A stretch of DNA of 64,000 bases from Chlamydomonas reinhardtii (lineage: Eukaryota; Chlorophyta; Chlorophyceae; Chlamydomonadales; Chlamydomonadaceae): assembly GCF_000002595.2 (NCBI RefSeq), contig NC_057006.1:2495411-2559410 (forward strand), written 5' to 3'. Both the position numbers and the translations under genes were made by a program. Below, in pieces: positions 10,230 through 25,663 of this stretch (position 1 is the first letter of the stretch; each line of letters begins with the position of its first letter). The notes beneath the pieces were generated by a model. That model had not been told where the DNA came from. It was given only the letters and a program-made list of their open reading frames with translations, and ran no database searches.

Positions 10230-12237
10230 CCTAGGGCTGCGGGTCTTGGAAGAAGGGAGGGCTGTGTTGGAACGAAGAGAACTGCTGCGGACTCGTAGGC
10301 TTGCTGAAGCTGTCAATGGGTAGGGTAGACATTTTCAAACAACGCGGGCGCGGTGCTTAGAGAGCCATCGTGGCTCTTGAATACAACGTAGGAGACCTCG
10401 GGACTGAGGAACAAGCGTCGAGAGGCTTGAAGGAGTAGTTTGTTGCAAGTTTGTGTAGTTGTCTCTGTGTGTGCAGTGGAAGTATAGCTTCCGGAGGCCA
10501 GAGCGCGGGCGCGCAGCATCATCGTGATGACAACTTGCCCGCCCCCTCACGCGACTGCTGGCCTGCCCGCGTGACTTTACTCTCAAATGTTCCTGTATCA
10601 ATCGTCTGGCATCGGTGGAGCTCGATGCTCCTCGACGAAGGCGCAACGTCGGCCTCGGTCCTGCAGGTCGCGGAGCCGCGCGACCGAGTGACCGCCCCCC
10701 AAACCCGGTCAGGTGTAGCTATCAGCTTGTATGGACTCAATTGAGGTGTACGTCTTACCTCTCATCGCCTGATTTGCGTTGAAGTTTTGCAGTAGGGTTT
10801 CAACTTCAACCAAGCCCTCTGACTCCCAGCATCCCTGGGAGATGCTATGCACGCCAAATGCGATGACCAAAGCTGTTGCACTCACTTGCTGGCCCACTTT
10901 GGAGACGCGCGAATTCGAAGGGCCGCGGTCGAGGGAGCGGGCTGGTCGGGCGCGAGGGGACATGGCAAAGGAAACAAATGGCTAATGAGTTCAGTCCCGA
11001 GGAACAAATTGCACCCAGCCCAGGCATCGACGATGATGGAAAGACGTCCCGCGCCGGAGGCCCGGGAATGCTGTTGCGTGCTCCTCGCTCTCCGGGTCGC
11101 CCGGCCAGGCCACACGTCACAGACAACACACTATGCCGTGCGGGAGTGCCAGAAGGTTTGGGACGGCGCGCACCTGCAGAGCACATCGGCGTTCACCGTT
11201 GCAGTGGGGAGGATGTCACGGAGGATGGCAGAGGGTGGCAAGTCTCGCCAACACGGTGACTAGTATAGGAGTTGTCGCGCAATACATCAGCAGCCTGCAA
11301 CATGCTTACCAATTGGTGTTCAGAGTGGCACAGAGGAGTTTCGTATTCAACCACTGGCCCCCCATGCCACGGGCGCTTGCAGGCCAGCCGCGGCCTCCCC
11401 TGCTCGCCCTCCAGCGCCCTCGTGGCTAATTTTACCGCAGACCGCAACTCCTGTCTTCGAACTGACATCTGGACAATGAATTGATTCTTGCTGTGAGCTG
11501 CCAACTGGTACTCTGTGAAGGCAGCAACGGTTGCGCTTACATCACGTCCATTACTCAAAGCGGGGCCCAAAACCTGCGTGCTCCCGGTGCTCCCGACTGC
11601 GCTGAGGCCGTCTCAGGCCTGCCGCCGGGCGCCAGACCAGGGCCAGACCCGTAGCTTCTGCCAGGCTAGCAGTAATTGATGCCTGCAATGCCTTTCCTAC
11701 GGCGCAGGGTCAAGCCTCTCTGCGCATCTTTAGCTTGATTTGCATGTCACTGCTGCGGGCTCTGTCAACGGCAGTGCGTCACATCGCACATTCGTACTCA
11801 ACCCCTCTCAACCCAACAACCCAAGCAGAAGGGCGGCGTCGTTTGGCACCGCAGCTCCAGATGCCCGCGCATGCGGCGCAAGGTGGCGTCGTGTGGCACG
11901 CCGTGGGTTACTGCCCGCGGGTGCCCGCGCCTGGCAGCAGTCGGCGCGCTTGATGCAGCAATTGACGTCTTCCGGTCGAACGCATATCACATATCGTAGA
12001 TCACACTGAGTCGTTATTGTAATTATATGACAGCGGCTTAGCGCTACGCTTAGCCTCATTTTCAATAATCGTGGCCCCAATCGCGCTTTGCTTTCAAGTG
12101 TTTATCGGTATTAGATGTAGGTAGCGAATACGGCAAGCGGCCAGGCGCTCGTGGCGGCCGTGTCCGTAGCGCAGGCAAGGAGGGTTGCTTGGGTTGCTCC
12201 GCTGCCTGCCCACCCCGTCGGCTTTGCTTGGGCTGGC
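10230..12237. other. Intergenic DNA between divergent RSH and NFKBIL1-like genes
   Basis: About 2 kb with no gene I can support. It should hold promoters for both neighbours. Part of 11130-11205 resembles 15430-15500 (see repeat entries). Open frames of 70-140 codons on both strands show no motif. Confidence 0.4.
11131..11203 (+). repeat. Diverged repeat, partner of 15433-15497
   Basis: Both sites share the string GTGCGGGAGTG and, after a gap of about 20 bases here, a block CTGCAG-GCA-ATCGGCGT in the same order. This is more than chance likeness but too short to name an element. Confidence 0.4.
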
Positions 12238-15093
12238 ATGGGCTCGGACCGACGCACCAAGAAGAAGGCCTCACGCAGAGAGCGCGGCCGCAGCAGGAGC
12301 CATAGCAGTGAGCGGGACGCAGACGCTGGTACCCGATCACGACGGCGCCGGACAGGCAGTACTGCAAGTGCCAGCGAGAGCCGCAGCCGGAGCCGGGATC
12401 GGCGCCAAGAGCCGGCCGGCCGGAGCAGGCGCCAGAGCCAAAGCTTCAGCCGGAGCAGGAGCAATACACGGAGCGGAAGCCCTAGTAGAGATGACACGGA
12501 CAGTGATAGCACCCATGGCGGGGCATCTACAAGCCGGCGGCGAAAAGGCGCCCGCAGGAGCCGGCGCAAATACAGCCCGCTCAGTCTCCGGCTGAAAGCC
12601 ATCGAGTACGTAACGCATGGCAGGCATAAGAAGCTGAGGCGGCTGCTCCGGCGCCAAGGCCACAGCCTAGGAGCTTTGGCTGCGCTTGACAGCGGGGGCC
12701 GGCGGACGCTTCTGCATGAGGTGTGGAACGGCGCCTAATGGGCTGATCACCAGCCCGCATCCTGCGCACAGTTGCATGACGTGTAGCGCTCATTCGGCTA
12801 TCGTTGCGTAAGCTTCTCCGTCCGCATTTGCATTGCCCGCTGCAGGCATGCGCATGCGGTCACGCCCGAGTGGCGCGGGTGCTGCTGAACCACGGCGCCC
12901 CAGCCGGGCTTGCAGATGCCGCTGGCGACACGCCCGCGCACCTGGCGGCTCGGGCCGGTCACCTGGAAGTGCTGGCGGAAGTGATGCAGGTGCGGCGGGC
13001 TGGGGGCAAACGCCGCCGCTGCACTACATTGTGCCCTAGGTACTGGGTTGAGGAGTCCTGAGCGTGTGTGTGCCGCGACAAGGCTTGGCTGTAGTGTGGC
13101 CATCATGGGAGGGCTAGAGGAGAGTCAGAGGCCGGTGGTCTCTGTGTAAGGCCCCGTGGACTGCTGTGCGGCGGGTGCAGCCCTCTGCAACCACTTGCAC
13201 TTGCACCTCCTGAGCTGCCCTTGATATTACGCACACGTCCTGGGGCTCGGCTGCGGCTGCTGGGGGCCTACGCCAGGCGGTGGATGCGCCGCCCGTGGAG
13301 CTGCCGGGCGCGGGCGGCGTCACGCTTCGAGAGCTCATGACGCAGGCCCTGGGTGGTGGCGGCGGTGGAGCCGGCGATGGCAGGGGTGAGCTTTGGTGGG
13401 GAAATGCTGGAAGATGTTTACATGAAGCTTGGTATGAGTTCTTTGCGAGGCACAGCGCTGTTTCTTTATGCACCGCTGCGCGGTCTTCCACTGCCTATGA
13501 GGTGGAATGCGGAACATGCAGGCGCCATGACTGGGCTCGGTGGGGCCGCGGCAAACGGGCAACATGCCGTCAAGGAGGATGACGAGGAGGAGGCGTGGCG
13601 GCGGCGCCTGCGGGAGGAGTACAGCGACGGAGAGGGCGGCGGCGGGGGCGGCGACGACTGGGGTGGAAATGGTGCGTTACATCAAGCGGTAACTAGCGGG
13701 CAGACGTAAAGGGGTGGTCAGGTCGCACTCTGTCGTGTCTCGCTGTTCCCTCCCTTGAACGATGCTGTTGCGCCGGCTACTTGCAGGCGCTTTTGGCGGT
13801 CCGGCCGTGGAGGACGACGACGCTTGGGCAAACCGCCTGTGAGTTACTAGCAGGAATGGCACACGGCGTCCAACTGCGTGCAATCGGCATGCAGTGATGA
13901 CATGTTGCTGCGATATGTGGTGCAGGTGGAAGGAGATGCAACAACGGCGGAGGGCGGCGGCGGCTGCCAGCGCGGCGTCGTTCACGGCCAACTTGCGGGA
14001 AGAGACGGCGCGCAAGGCGGCGGAGGCGGAGGCGCGCAGCCGCCGCATCCTGCAGGTCCATGCCTAGCCAGCAGCGCCCGTTTTAAATTTGCAGAGGATT
14101 TGATCACAGGGCCCCGCAGCCCTCCGAGCTTGATGGACCATTGCACACTAGCATGGTGCAACGCTCCCTCAATTTGAAGCACATGTCACTGTAATGACTG
14201 TAAACGCGACTGCCGGCTGTCTGCAGGAGGAACAAGCCAAGGACGCGGCGTGGCGCCGGCGTACTGTCCTCGCACTCGAGGCGGGTCTGCGTCTTGGATT
14301 GTCGGCTGCTAGCAGGGGCTTGCAAGCGCTTGCGAAATGGGGCAACGCACCAAGATGCACCTCCCCTCCATCGAATTACGCCCACCTTGCTGTCACCCCA
14401 CCCCGCCCTCTCGCGGCGCAGGCCGGCCCCTCGGAGCCGCCTCTGGACCTGGTGGCCGCCCGCGCCGCGTACGATATGCAGTGGGAGCAGCTGGAGGCCG
14501 CAGCCTTGTCCGCCTCCTCTTTGGCAGCAGCAGCGGCGGCAGCGCGGGCCCCGCTACAATATTGGGACATCCCCTGGCCGCTGGAGGGCCTCCATGGCAC
14601 CGGCGGCAGTGCTGGCAAGCGGCCGCCGCCGGCGCACGCGCCGCCGCCGCCGCGGGTGGACGCGCTGCGTGACTTCTTCCTGGTCGGGGCGTCTGGGCCG
14701 GCCGACATCAAGAAGCGTCTGCGTGTGGAGCTGCTGAGGTGGTGAGTGCTGTGTGCTGATGGTTGGTAGAGCGTGCGGTTCAAGGGCCTTTGACGGGCAG
14801 GTGCGGGTGGTCACCATGGTAGACCGCATGTCCTTGACATAGAAGGTAGCATTCGAGTGTTGGGATGAGTCAGCTCAGGCAGATGGGCAAGTGCTTGTGG
14901 TTAATGCGTCAGGTCACGCCGCATGAGCTAGAAATCATATGTTTGCCCATGTACCGTACACAGGCATCCCGACAAGTTCGGCGCGCGGTTTGGCGCGCGG
15001 TTGGAGGCAGCGGGGCATGCGCACCACGCCAGCGCATTGGCGCGCGTGACGGAGCTGGCCAAGGTGCTGACGCAGGTTCTGTCAGCGGGCTAA
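12238..15093 (+). CDS. NFKBIL1-like ankyrin-repeat protein with SR-rich N-terminus
   Basis: Homologue of the NF-kappa-B inhibitor-like 1 family, nuclear proteins tied to mRNA processing (family knowledge). Exons: 12238-12720, 12846-12989, 13277-13385, 13522-13671, 13787-13838, 13926-14055, 14227-14741, 14964-15093; 570 residues. Order: Arg/Ser-rich segment with many SRS and SRR pairs (about 5-115); two ankyrin-like units (GGRRTLLHE; GDTPAHLAARAGHLEVLAE); acidic linker with two copies of the family's D-W/A-W-x-x-R-L box (EEEAWRRRLREEYSDGE; DDDAWANRL); long basic helix; LQYWDIPWP; and the C-terminal signature RWHPDKFGARFG split by the last intron. Human NFKBIL1 is 381 residues; the extra length is the SR and Ala-rich parts. 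The stretch 14261-14421 is open and low in family likeness, so a small intron there is possible. Confidence 0.85.
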
Positions 15094-18829
<3,736 letters not shown>

Positions 18830-19685
18830 GTGTTGAGAGGCGGGGCTTTGTGGTGTGGCTGAGGTTCAGTGGAGGTAGGGGAGCGCGGGGTGCAGGTTGC
18901 TGAAGGGGTACGTGCGCCTGTGCATGCGGGGCTGCCAGTCCTGCTGAGTTGAAGCCAGCAGGAGCAAAGGCGCGCAGGTGCGCCCGCACAGCCAGCGGTG
19001 TTAATCATTGCAGGTTCACGCAAATTAGGCAGATTAGGCTAGACAGTGCAGGAATGAGCATGTGGTAGTCAGAAAGCAGGTACATGCGCGATGCAGACAG
19101 CATTGAAGGTTTTAGGCAGGGAACTGTATAATGGCAGGTGGTGTGGATGAGGCTGGTAGGGTGACAGGGTTGCTGAAAGTGGACAAATGCTGTGCTCAGG
19201 CTGTGCGTTTCTTTGGCATGGAGATGCCGTATGGATATGAGGGTGAGAAACCAAGCTGTGAAGGACCCAGTCACGGCAACCGTTTTGTTTTGCTCATGCG
19301 GACGGCATTCACACGTGCGTGCTTCGTGACGGGAGGTGTAAACACGTGTTGTTAAGTCTGGACACAGCATATCATACGCGTAGCGTCGCATCCCTGCTGC
19401 GTGCACGCGGTGCACTTGCGTACTCCAAGCAGTGGCATTGCCAGCCAGCTTAATTGCTTCCACAATGCGCTAGAAACCTTGCAAATCCGACTTGCACAGC
19501 AAGGCCGTGCCCCTGGCCCCTCTGATCACACCAACGCTTTCTGGCATAACCAACACAATCCTGCACTGCTTTCGTAAAGTGTCTGCCCAGCCCGCTGCTA
19601 CAGCTCCCCTACCTCCTGCGCCCACGCACCCTGCGTTCCTGCCTACAGTACACTGAAGCTATTCGCACCGCACCCTAGCCCGCGC
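18830..19685. other. Intergenic DNA between convergent RIO2 and NOL10
   Basis: Holds the 3' UTRs of two convergent genes. No other feature was recognised. Confidence 0.45.
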
Positions 19686-20635
19686 TTACCGCCGGCCCCG
19701 CCCCCGGCTGCCGCCACCGCCCCGGCCTCTCCCGCCGCCACCGCCGCGGCCACCGCCACCCCGGCCTCGCCCACCACCGCCACCACCTCCGCGGCCCCGA
19801 CCACCGCCGCCCCGCCCTCGCCCGCCTCCTCCCCGGCCCCCGCCTCGCGACGGCCCGCTGTCCATACCCCCAAAGCCAGCTCCCGCAAAGCCGGCCCCCA
19901 TGCCGCCTCCAAAGCCCCCCCCCCGATCCCCACCGCCTCCGCCGCCATCCCTATCCCCGCCGCGCCCGCGCCCGCCGCGCCCACGCTCGCCGCGCCCGCG
20001 CTCGCCGCGACCGCCGCCTCGCCCCCGCCCGCCGGCGCCGCCTCTCCCGCCACGGAACTCGCCACCGCTGCGCGGCACGAACGACACCTCGCGACTCCCG
20101 CCCAGCCGCCGCGGCGGCGCGCTCGCCGGCTCCATCGCCATACGGTCCGCCAGTGGCTGGTTCATCTTCTCCGCCAAGCTCTCGCCACGGCGGAACGCCT
20201 CCGCCGCCGCCGCGTCACGTGCCACGAACATGCTCGGCCCGCCCGCGCCGCCCGCCGTTCGCGCGCGCTTGGCGTCGCCGCCCGCCGCCGGCCGGTCCGG
20301 AAGGCGTTTGGCGTCGGCGCTGCGGCTGCGCTTGTTGTTTCCGTCGAGGGGCCTGGCGCCGGACGCGGCGGAGGGGCGCTCGCCCATCTCGTCGAGCTCG
20401 TCGCCGCTCTCATCGTCGCCGTCGCCGTCGCCCTCGTCCGACTGCTCCTCCTTGTCCAGCACCTCCTGCGGTAGGGGGCCAGTCGAGTTTGTTTGTTTCA
20501 AGGTGTGGGGTCGAGCTCGTACGTCAGAGCGGTGAGATTTCCCGGCAGCCCGCACCACTGCCCGCCCCATGCCCTGCACAACCCCACGATGCTCCCATTC
20601 CCCGATATTGCACCCGAGTTCTATACACACACGCA

Positions 20636-20672
<37 letters not shown>

Positions 20673-23600
20673 GGCGGGCTTCGTTTTGTTGGTTTTTTTT
20701 AAAACGCACACACAGCCCTCTCCCCTCCCAAACCCACACCCCTCCGCACCCCTGCGCAACCCCTCCCTCACCTGGAAGTGTTCCCGCAGCAGGTCCTGCT
20801 CCGCCCGCTTCTCGCGCACGGCGTTGGGGTGCAGCATGCGGTACTCCTCCGCCTCCTCGTCAATCGCGAAATCCGGGTCCTCGAACATGGCAGAGAAACG
20901 GTTGTCCGACAGCATGTTGGCGCCCGCCGCGGCGGCCGCAGCCTCCTTGGATACCTTGCCCTTCTTAGAGCCGGCGGCCGCGGCAGCGGCTGCCGCGCCG
21001 TCCTCGTCGCCTCCAGCGCCTGCGGCGGCGGCGGCCTGCTCGGCGGCCTTGGCGGCGGCGACGGCAGACTCGGCCATGATGCGCGCCGCGACGTTGGTGT
21101 TGACCTGCAGCGGTAGTAATGGTGGTGGTGGTAGTGGTTGCGAGGTTAGGGCAGTGGGAACATGGTGGTGGCGGGGTGTTGTGGGGTGAGGTCTTGTCAG
21201 TAAGGCGCAGTAGCCGTCGGCATTGCGCCTTCATGCCGACTTCCGCAGCCCCTCTTGTGGCACCGGATTTGCCAGTCGCACCCACAGCTCTCGTAGCACC
21301 TCGTCGCAGCCCCAACCCCAGCGGCCCAGCCCCAGTGAACTTTCCACCCCGCAACCCCAGGCCAGCATCCTCCCCTCCGTCGGCCTTCCCGAAACCCCGC
21401 ACCACGCCCTCCGCCGCACCTTGGGCAGCTTCTTGAGGATGGAGATGCGCGCGGTGCGCTCCTCCTCCATCTTCTTGGCGATGCGCTGCTGGCGGTACGT
21501 CTCGTACGCAAACGGGTCCATCAGCGCCTTGGCCTTGGCGTACAGCCTGTGGGGAGCGGGGAACCGGGTAGGGGTGTGCGTAGGGTAGTTAGGGACGGGT
21601 GGAGCAGCCGGGTGGGGTGCGCGGCGTGGGGTACGGGCGCGTTGCGGTGTGCACGGTAGAACGAGATAGGCAGCTGCTATCTGGTTGGGGCGGCAACGGT
21701 AGCACACGGTGCCGCATACGTGCCTGCGCCCGCCCTCCCGTGCCTGCGCCCGCCCCATACCCACCCCACCCCTCGCACCGCCGCCGCTCCTCCCCAGCAC
21801 CCCGCCACCCCTCCCATCCTCTCCACCCTCATTACCCCCTGCTGGAGCGCTGGGCCCTGCGCTGCCCCTCCTGCGCCACCCGCCCCCCACCCCCTCCCCC
21901 CCCACCTGTTGTCGACGAAGAAGCCGTGCATGTATGCCCGCAGCAGTGAGGTGCCCAGGAGGTGGTCCAGGCCCAGACGCGACAGGTCGGCGCGCGTCAC
22001 GAAGCGGTAGTCGTCGTACACGGTGGGCGCGGCCTCCGCCAGCTCCTCAGTCAGGGCCTGAGGGGGGCAGAGGGAAGAGGAGGTGTTGGGGGTGGGCGTG
22101 TTCGAGAGGGAGACGGCGGTATGGGACGTGTGTGAAGGATGGGGCATGGTAGTGAGAGAGTGGGTGTGTTTTGCTGTGCGCCTGCGCCCCAGCCTGCTTT
22201 ATGTTTTGTTCAGGCGGCGTTGCCCTCGAGTGGTACTTCCCAGGTATTGTGTGTCCCCGCTCCCGCCCCCAATCCCCCCGCCCCCGGCCCTTGCCCCCGC
22301 CCTCAATCCCCCCACCCCCTGCCCCCGCCCTCAACCCCCCTGCCCCCGCCCCTGCCCCTGCCCCCTGCCCTTGTCCCCGCCCCCAATCCCCGCCCCCGCC
22401 CCCGCCCCCACCCCCGCCCCCGCCTCCATCCCCGCCTCCGCCTCCGCCCCCAATGCCTGGCCCCGCCCCCACCTCCAGGTGTGAGCACCAGCGCGGCGCC
22501 GGCCCCAGGCTGGGCACGAAGTAGCCGTGCATGTTGGGCGAGTCGTTGGCGACCATGATCAGGCCTACACGGGAGGGCGGCGTGGGAGGTATGAGCTACG
22601 GCTCGGATGAGGGATTGGCGGGGTGTGGAGACAGGCTGAAGCCCATGCCGCGCAGTCCACTTGCCCACGCAGTACGGGAGAGAAGGACTGTTCCTCTGCA
22701 GCCTTGTGGCGCTCGCGCTCTTAGGCACGTGCGAATCCCAAGCACGAACGCACACACGGTACACGTGCAGTACTTGTGCGATCCCTCTTTGGCAGCATCC
22801 TGCTCACGGGGGCAGCAGCTCTCGCCCAACCCCCATCAAGCACACGCCCGCACGCACACGCACCCGAGTCGGGCCACACTGCCACGTCGTTGATGTCTCC
22901 CTCCTCGGGCTCTATGGACGTGTAGTTGTCGCCCGTGTTGATGTCCCACACCTGCGGCACGGCCAGGGCGTGGCGTAAGCAGCGCCGTAAAGGGCAGGGC
23001 AGGCCAGCACAGGGGATAATTATGACAAGGCGCGCAGCCAGCGCGGCGCGGGTCTGTTTTGTTGCAACGGGGCCTCGCAACCGCGCCACGGAGTCATGCC
23101 AAACCGATGTCTTCACCTCTCTGTGGTAAAACAGCTTATCACTCTGCAGCCCACCCCACCCACCTTGATAATGTGCTTGTCGCTGCTGATCACGCGGCGA
23201 TTGCCGGCGCTCGCGTCCGCGCCGTACGAGTGGAACTTGATGTCCACAATTTTGCTGCCGTACATGTGATCCTTAACCACCAACGGCCGCTGCGACCGCA
23301 GGTCGTACAGCGCCACCAGACCGTTGGAGGTCCCCACAGCCACGTGCAGGCCGCTGTCGTCAAAGCGCAGCGCTGTCAGCTCCTGGCCTGTGGGCGGAGG
23401 CAGGGGGAGTTACATTCATGATTAGTTAAGGAAGGAGGCAGGGGGAGGGGGTAAGCAGCGAATAGGTGCGAGGGTAAGGAGGCAGAGCCATGATACCGAA
23501 AGCAGATGGCATTTCACAACAAGACCCACGAATACCTGCGACGTTGCCCTTGCCCTCAGGCGCCGACGTCGCCCTCCCGCAATCTTGCTGAACGCCTCAA

Positions 23601-25663
23601 CTGCCTTAACCGACCCCGGTACTCATCCTTACCCGGCGCCCCCGCCGCCGCCGCCGCTTCCAGCAGTCCTACGCTGGTGCGCTGCCGGAGGTCAAAGCAC
23701 TCCAGCTGCCCGTCCTCGCCAGCCGTGGCGAACAGCCCGTGGGCGGGGCACACGCCTGCAGCACAACGCCATCCCGCGAAGGCATACAAGCACAGTTTGT
23801 ACGGTATCCAGCAGCCCGAGCGACTCGGGTCTGGGTTTAGGGGTAGCAGCAAGCAGCCAGCCAGCGGCGCCAGCAAGCAGGCCCAAGAAGCGGCCCTCTC
23901 AATGCTTATGAAGGGTGTGGAATCCAGCGGTCCCAACAGCAACTGGTCCCCTGGTATGAGCTCTTATGAACTACAGGGCAGCGCTCCGTCAACAACGCCC
24001 TTCAGCGCCGCGCAACCCCTGTGCAGTTTGCAGCCCTGTCGCAGCCCAAGACCAGCCTGTCATCTGGGTTGCAACCTCTTCATGCACTGCCTTAGCCCAG
24101 CGCGCCCAAACCCCGTACCCTCCCGCCCCACGCCGCCTCCTTCCGGCCGCCACAGATGTAGAGCACAGCCCAAGTCCTCCCGTGCCCGCCCCCCCCCTCG
24201 GCGTTTCCCCAGCACCCCTCTCGGCACCCTTCTCGGCACCCTCCTGGGCACCTCGGCCTCGGCACCCCTCTCGGCATCTCGGCCTCGGCACCCCTCTCGG
24301 CACCTCGCCCTCACCGCAGGCGTTGTTGGCCGGCGCGGCTGTGGGCAGCGGGCTCATGAAGCGGCCCTCCGCCAGGTTGAGGCGGTACACCTCGTTGGCG
24401 CTGCCCGCCACCAGCAGCTCGGCGGCCGGGGCGAAGTAGGCCAGGTCGCGACCGAACTTGGGCACACGCGTGCGGTAGTAGGAGCCTGGAGACGAGATAG
24501 AGTTGGGGAGGGGGTGGGGCTGGGGGTGGGGGTGGGTGCGCGCGGCGGTGGGTGATGACGCACGCCAAGGCTGAGAGAGCCGCGGGCTGCGTCCCGTTTC
24601 CCGTTTCTTCTGTCCTTGCGTTCGTGTAGGTTTGCTTGCATCTCAGCCTGCCGCCGCTGTTGCTGTTATTGCGGTGTGTGCGCGTGCGTGATTGTGCTGC
24701 TCCCCACTCCCACTGCTGATGCCGACTTCCACGGTCTCGCTCCACGTCCCCAGCCATTGCCTCACCGAAGCGCGCGTGGAACATGATGGAGCGGTCGGAG
24801 CACAGGAAGGCCAGTTTGGAGAAGTCGTCGGACAGGATCTGGAAGTCCACCACCTCGGCGTCCAGGTTGCGTTCGAACTTCATGGACAGGTTGGACAGGT
24901 CGAAGCAGCGGAGCTGCGCGGGCAGAAGCGAAAGCAGATTGGTTTGCGAAGTAGCAATGTGGCTGAGTGGTGGAAGAGGCAGCATCAGGCAGCTGCCTTG
25001 ATGACGCCGGCCGGGAGAGGTGTGTCGATGAGAAGAAAGCCGGCCGCAAAATCCCGCACCCTGTGTTGATGCCAAGGCACCTGTTGGACGGCCCCGCAAC
25101 CCGTGTGTCGCCGCTGTGCTTACCGAAAAAGGGTGGTATCCAGTGGCAAAGATGTAGTTCTGGTCAGGTGTGACCTTCACCCGCTGCGCCGCAGACTTGA
25201 AGCCAAAATCCTGAATCAGCTCCAGGCGCCGCCGGTATTCGTCATTCTTTTTGAGCGACTTCTTTTTGCTCTCCGCAACCCACTGCGGCATAGTCTTGCC
25301 GCTGGTGATATGGTACACCTGACAAACAGAAGTCGTAGAGTTGCATAGCCTCAGCGCGCTAGAAGGGGTTTGCGCAGGCCACGCGCATCAGGACTAGGGG
25401 AGCAGAGAGCCCAGCCGTGGAAGCTGGACCGACGCCGCTGCCGTGTGACTTCGCCCCAGCCCAAGGACACCTGTCCGAAGGCCGGTTCCCCCACCTCTAG
25501 CAACATACTTGCTGCACATAGGCATGGCAGTCTCTTTCCCCCATCGCCGGGGACACGCCAGGTACACGACACGGTCGGCACGGTTTCCCGGCCCTCCCCC
25601 GGGCGCTGACACTTCGTTGGAACTCACCTTGACGCCATCCGGCGCCGACACCTTGAGCGTCAT
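19686..25663 (-). CDS. NOL10: Nucleolar WD-repeat protein NOL10/Enp2 with RGG-box C-terminus
   Basis: Nucleolar WD40 protein of the 90S pre-ribosome, needed for 18S rRNA production (family knowledge). Twelve exons in phase: 25663-25628, 25318-25124, 24913-24766, 24485-24315, 23755-23633, 23387-23164, 22951-22864, 22564-22473, 22057-21906, 21546-21420, 21104-20772, 20465-19686; 822 residues. Signature pieces: [19 protein letters not shown] near the N-terminus, [19 protein letters not shown], then WD blades ([69 protein letters not shown]), and the C-terminal NUC153-like motif [22 protein letters not shown]. After an acidic stretch, the last 170 residues are dominated by RGG and RGRGG repeats. 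That arginine-glycine tail is long for the family and suggests RNA binding in the nucleolus. Confidence 0.95.
20636..20670 (+). repeat. (AC)n microsatellite in a NOL10 intron
   Basis: About 35 bases of AC dinucleotides in the last intron (20466-20771); transcribed as GT repeats. Confidence 0.95.
22255..22470 (-). repeat. G-rich repetitive intron of NOL10
   Basis: On the plus strand this is a run of CCCCCGCCCC-type units; the transcribed minus-strand RNA is therefore GGGGGCGGGG-rich with dozens of G-runs of three or more. It fills the half of the intron next to the donor at 22472. Confidence 0.8.
24205..24312 (-). repeat. Minisatellite in a NOL10 intron
   Basis: Imperfect tandem units of 10-25 bases built around CTCGGCACC on the plus strand (CTCGGCCTCGGCACCCCTCT and variants). 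It abuts the donor site of the exon ending at 24315. Confidence 0.75.

Noticed and set aside
10314-10332. Earlier starts for RSH (TTG at 10316, ATG at 10332)
   Set aside because: The ATG at 10332 is out of frame with the protein and TTG is not a normal eukaryotic start; ATG 10229 is in frame with a good context.
14261-14421. A separate intron in the NFKBIL1-like gene with donor GTACTG at 14261
   Set aside because: Its 161-base length with the obvious acceptor at 14421 would shift frame, while reading through keeps all later exons in phase; left as coding with a note.
19131-19355. Small plus-strand ORF between RIO2 and NOL10
   Set aside because: Lies where two convergent 3' UTRs are expected, with no motif.
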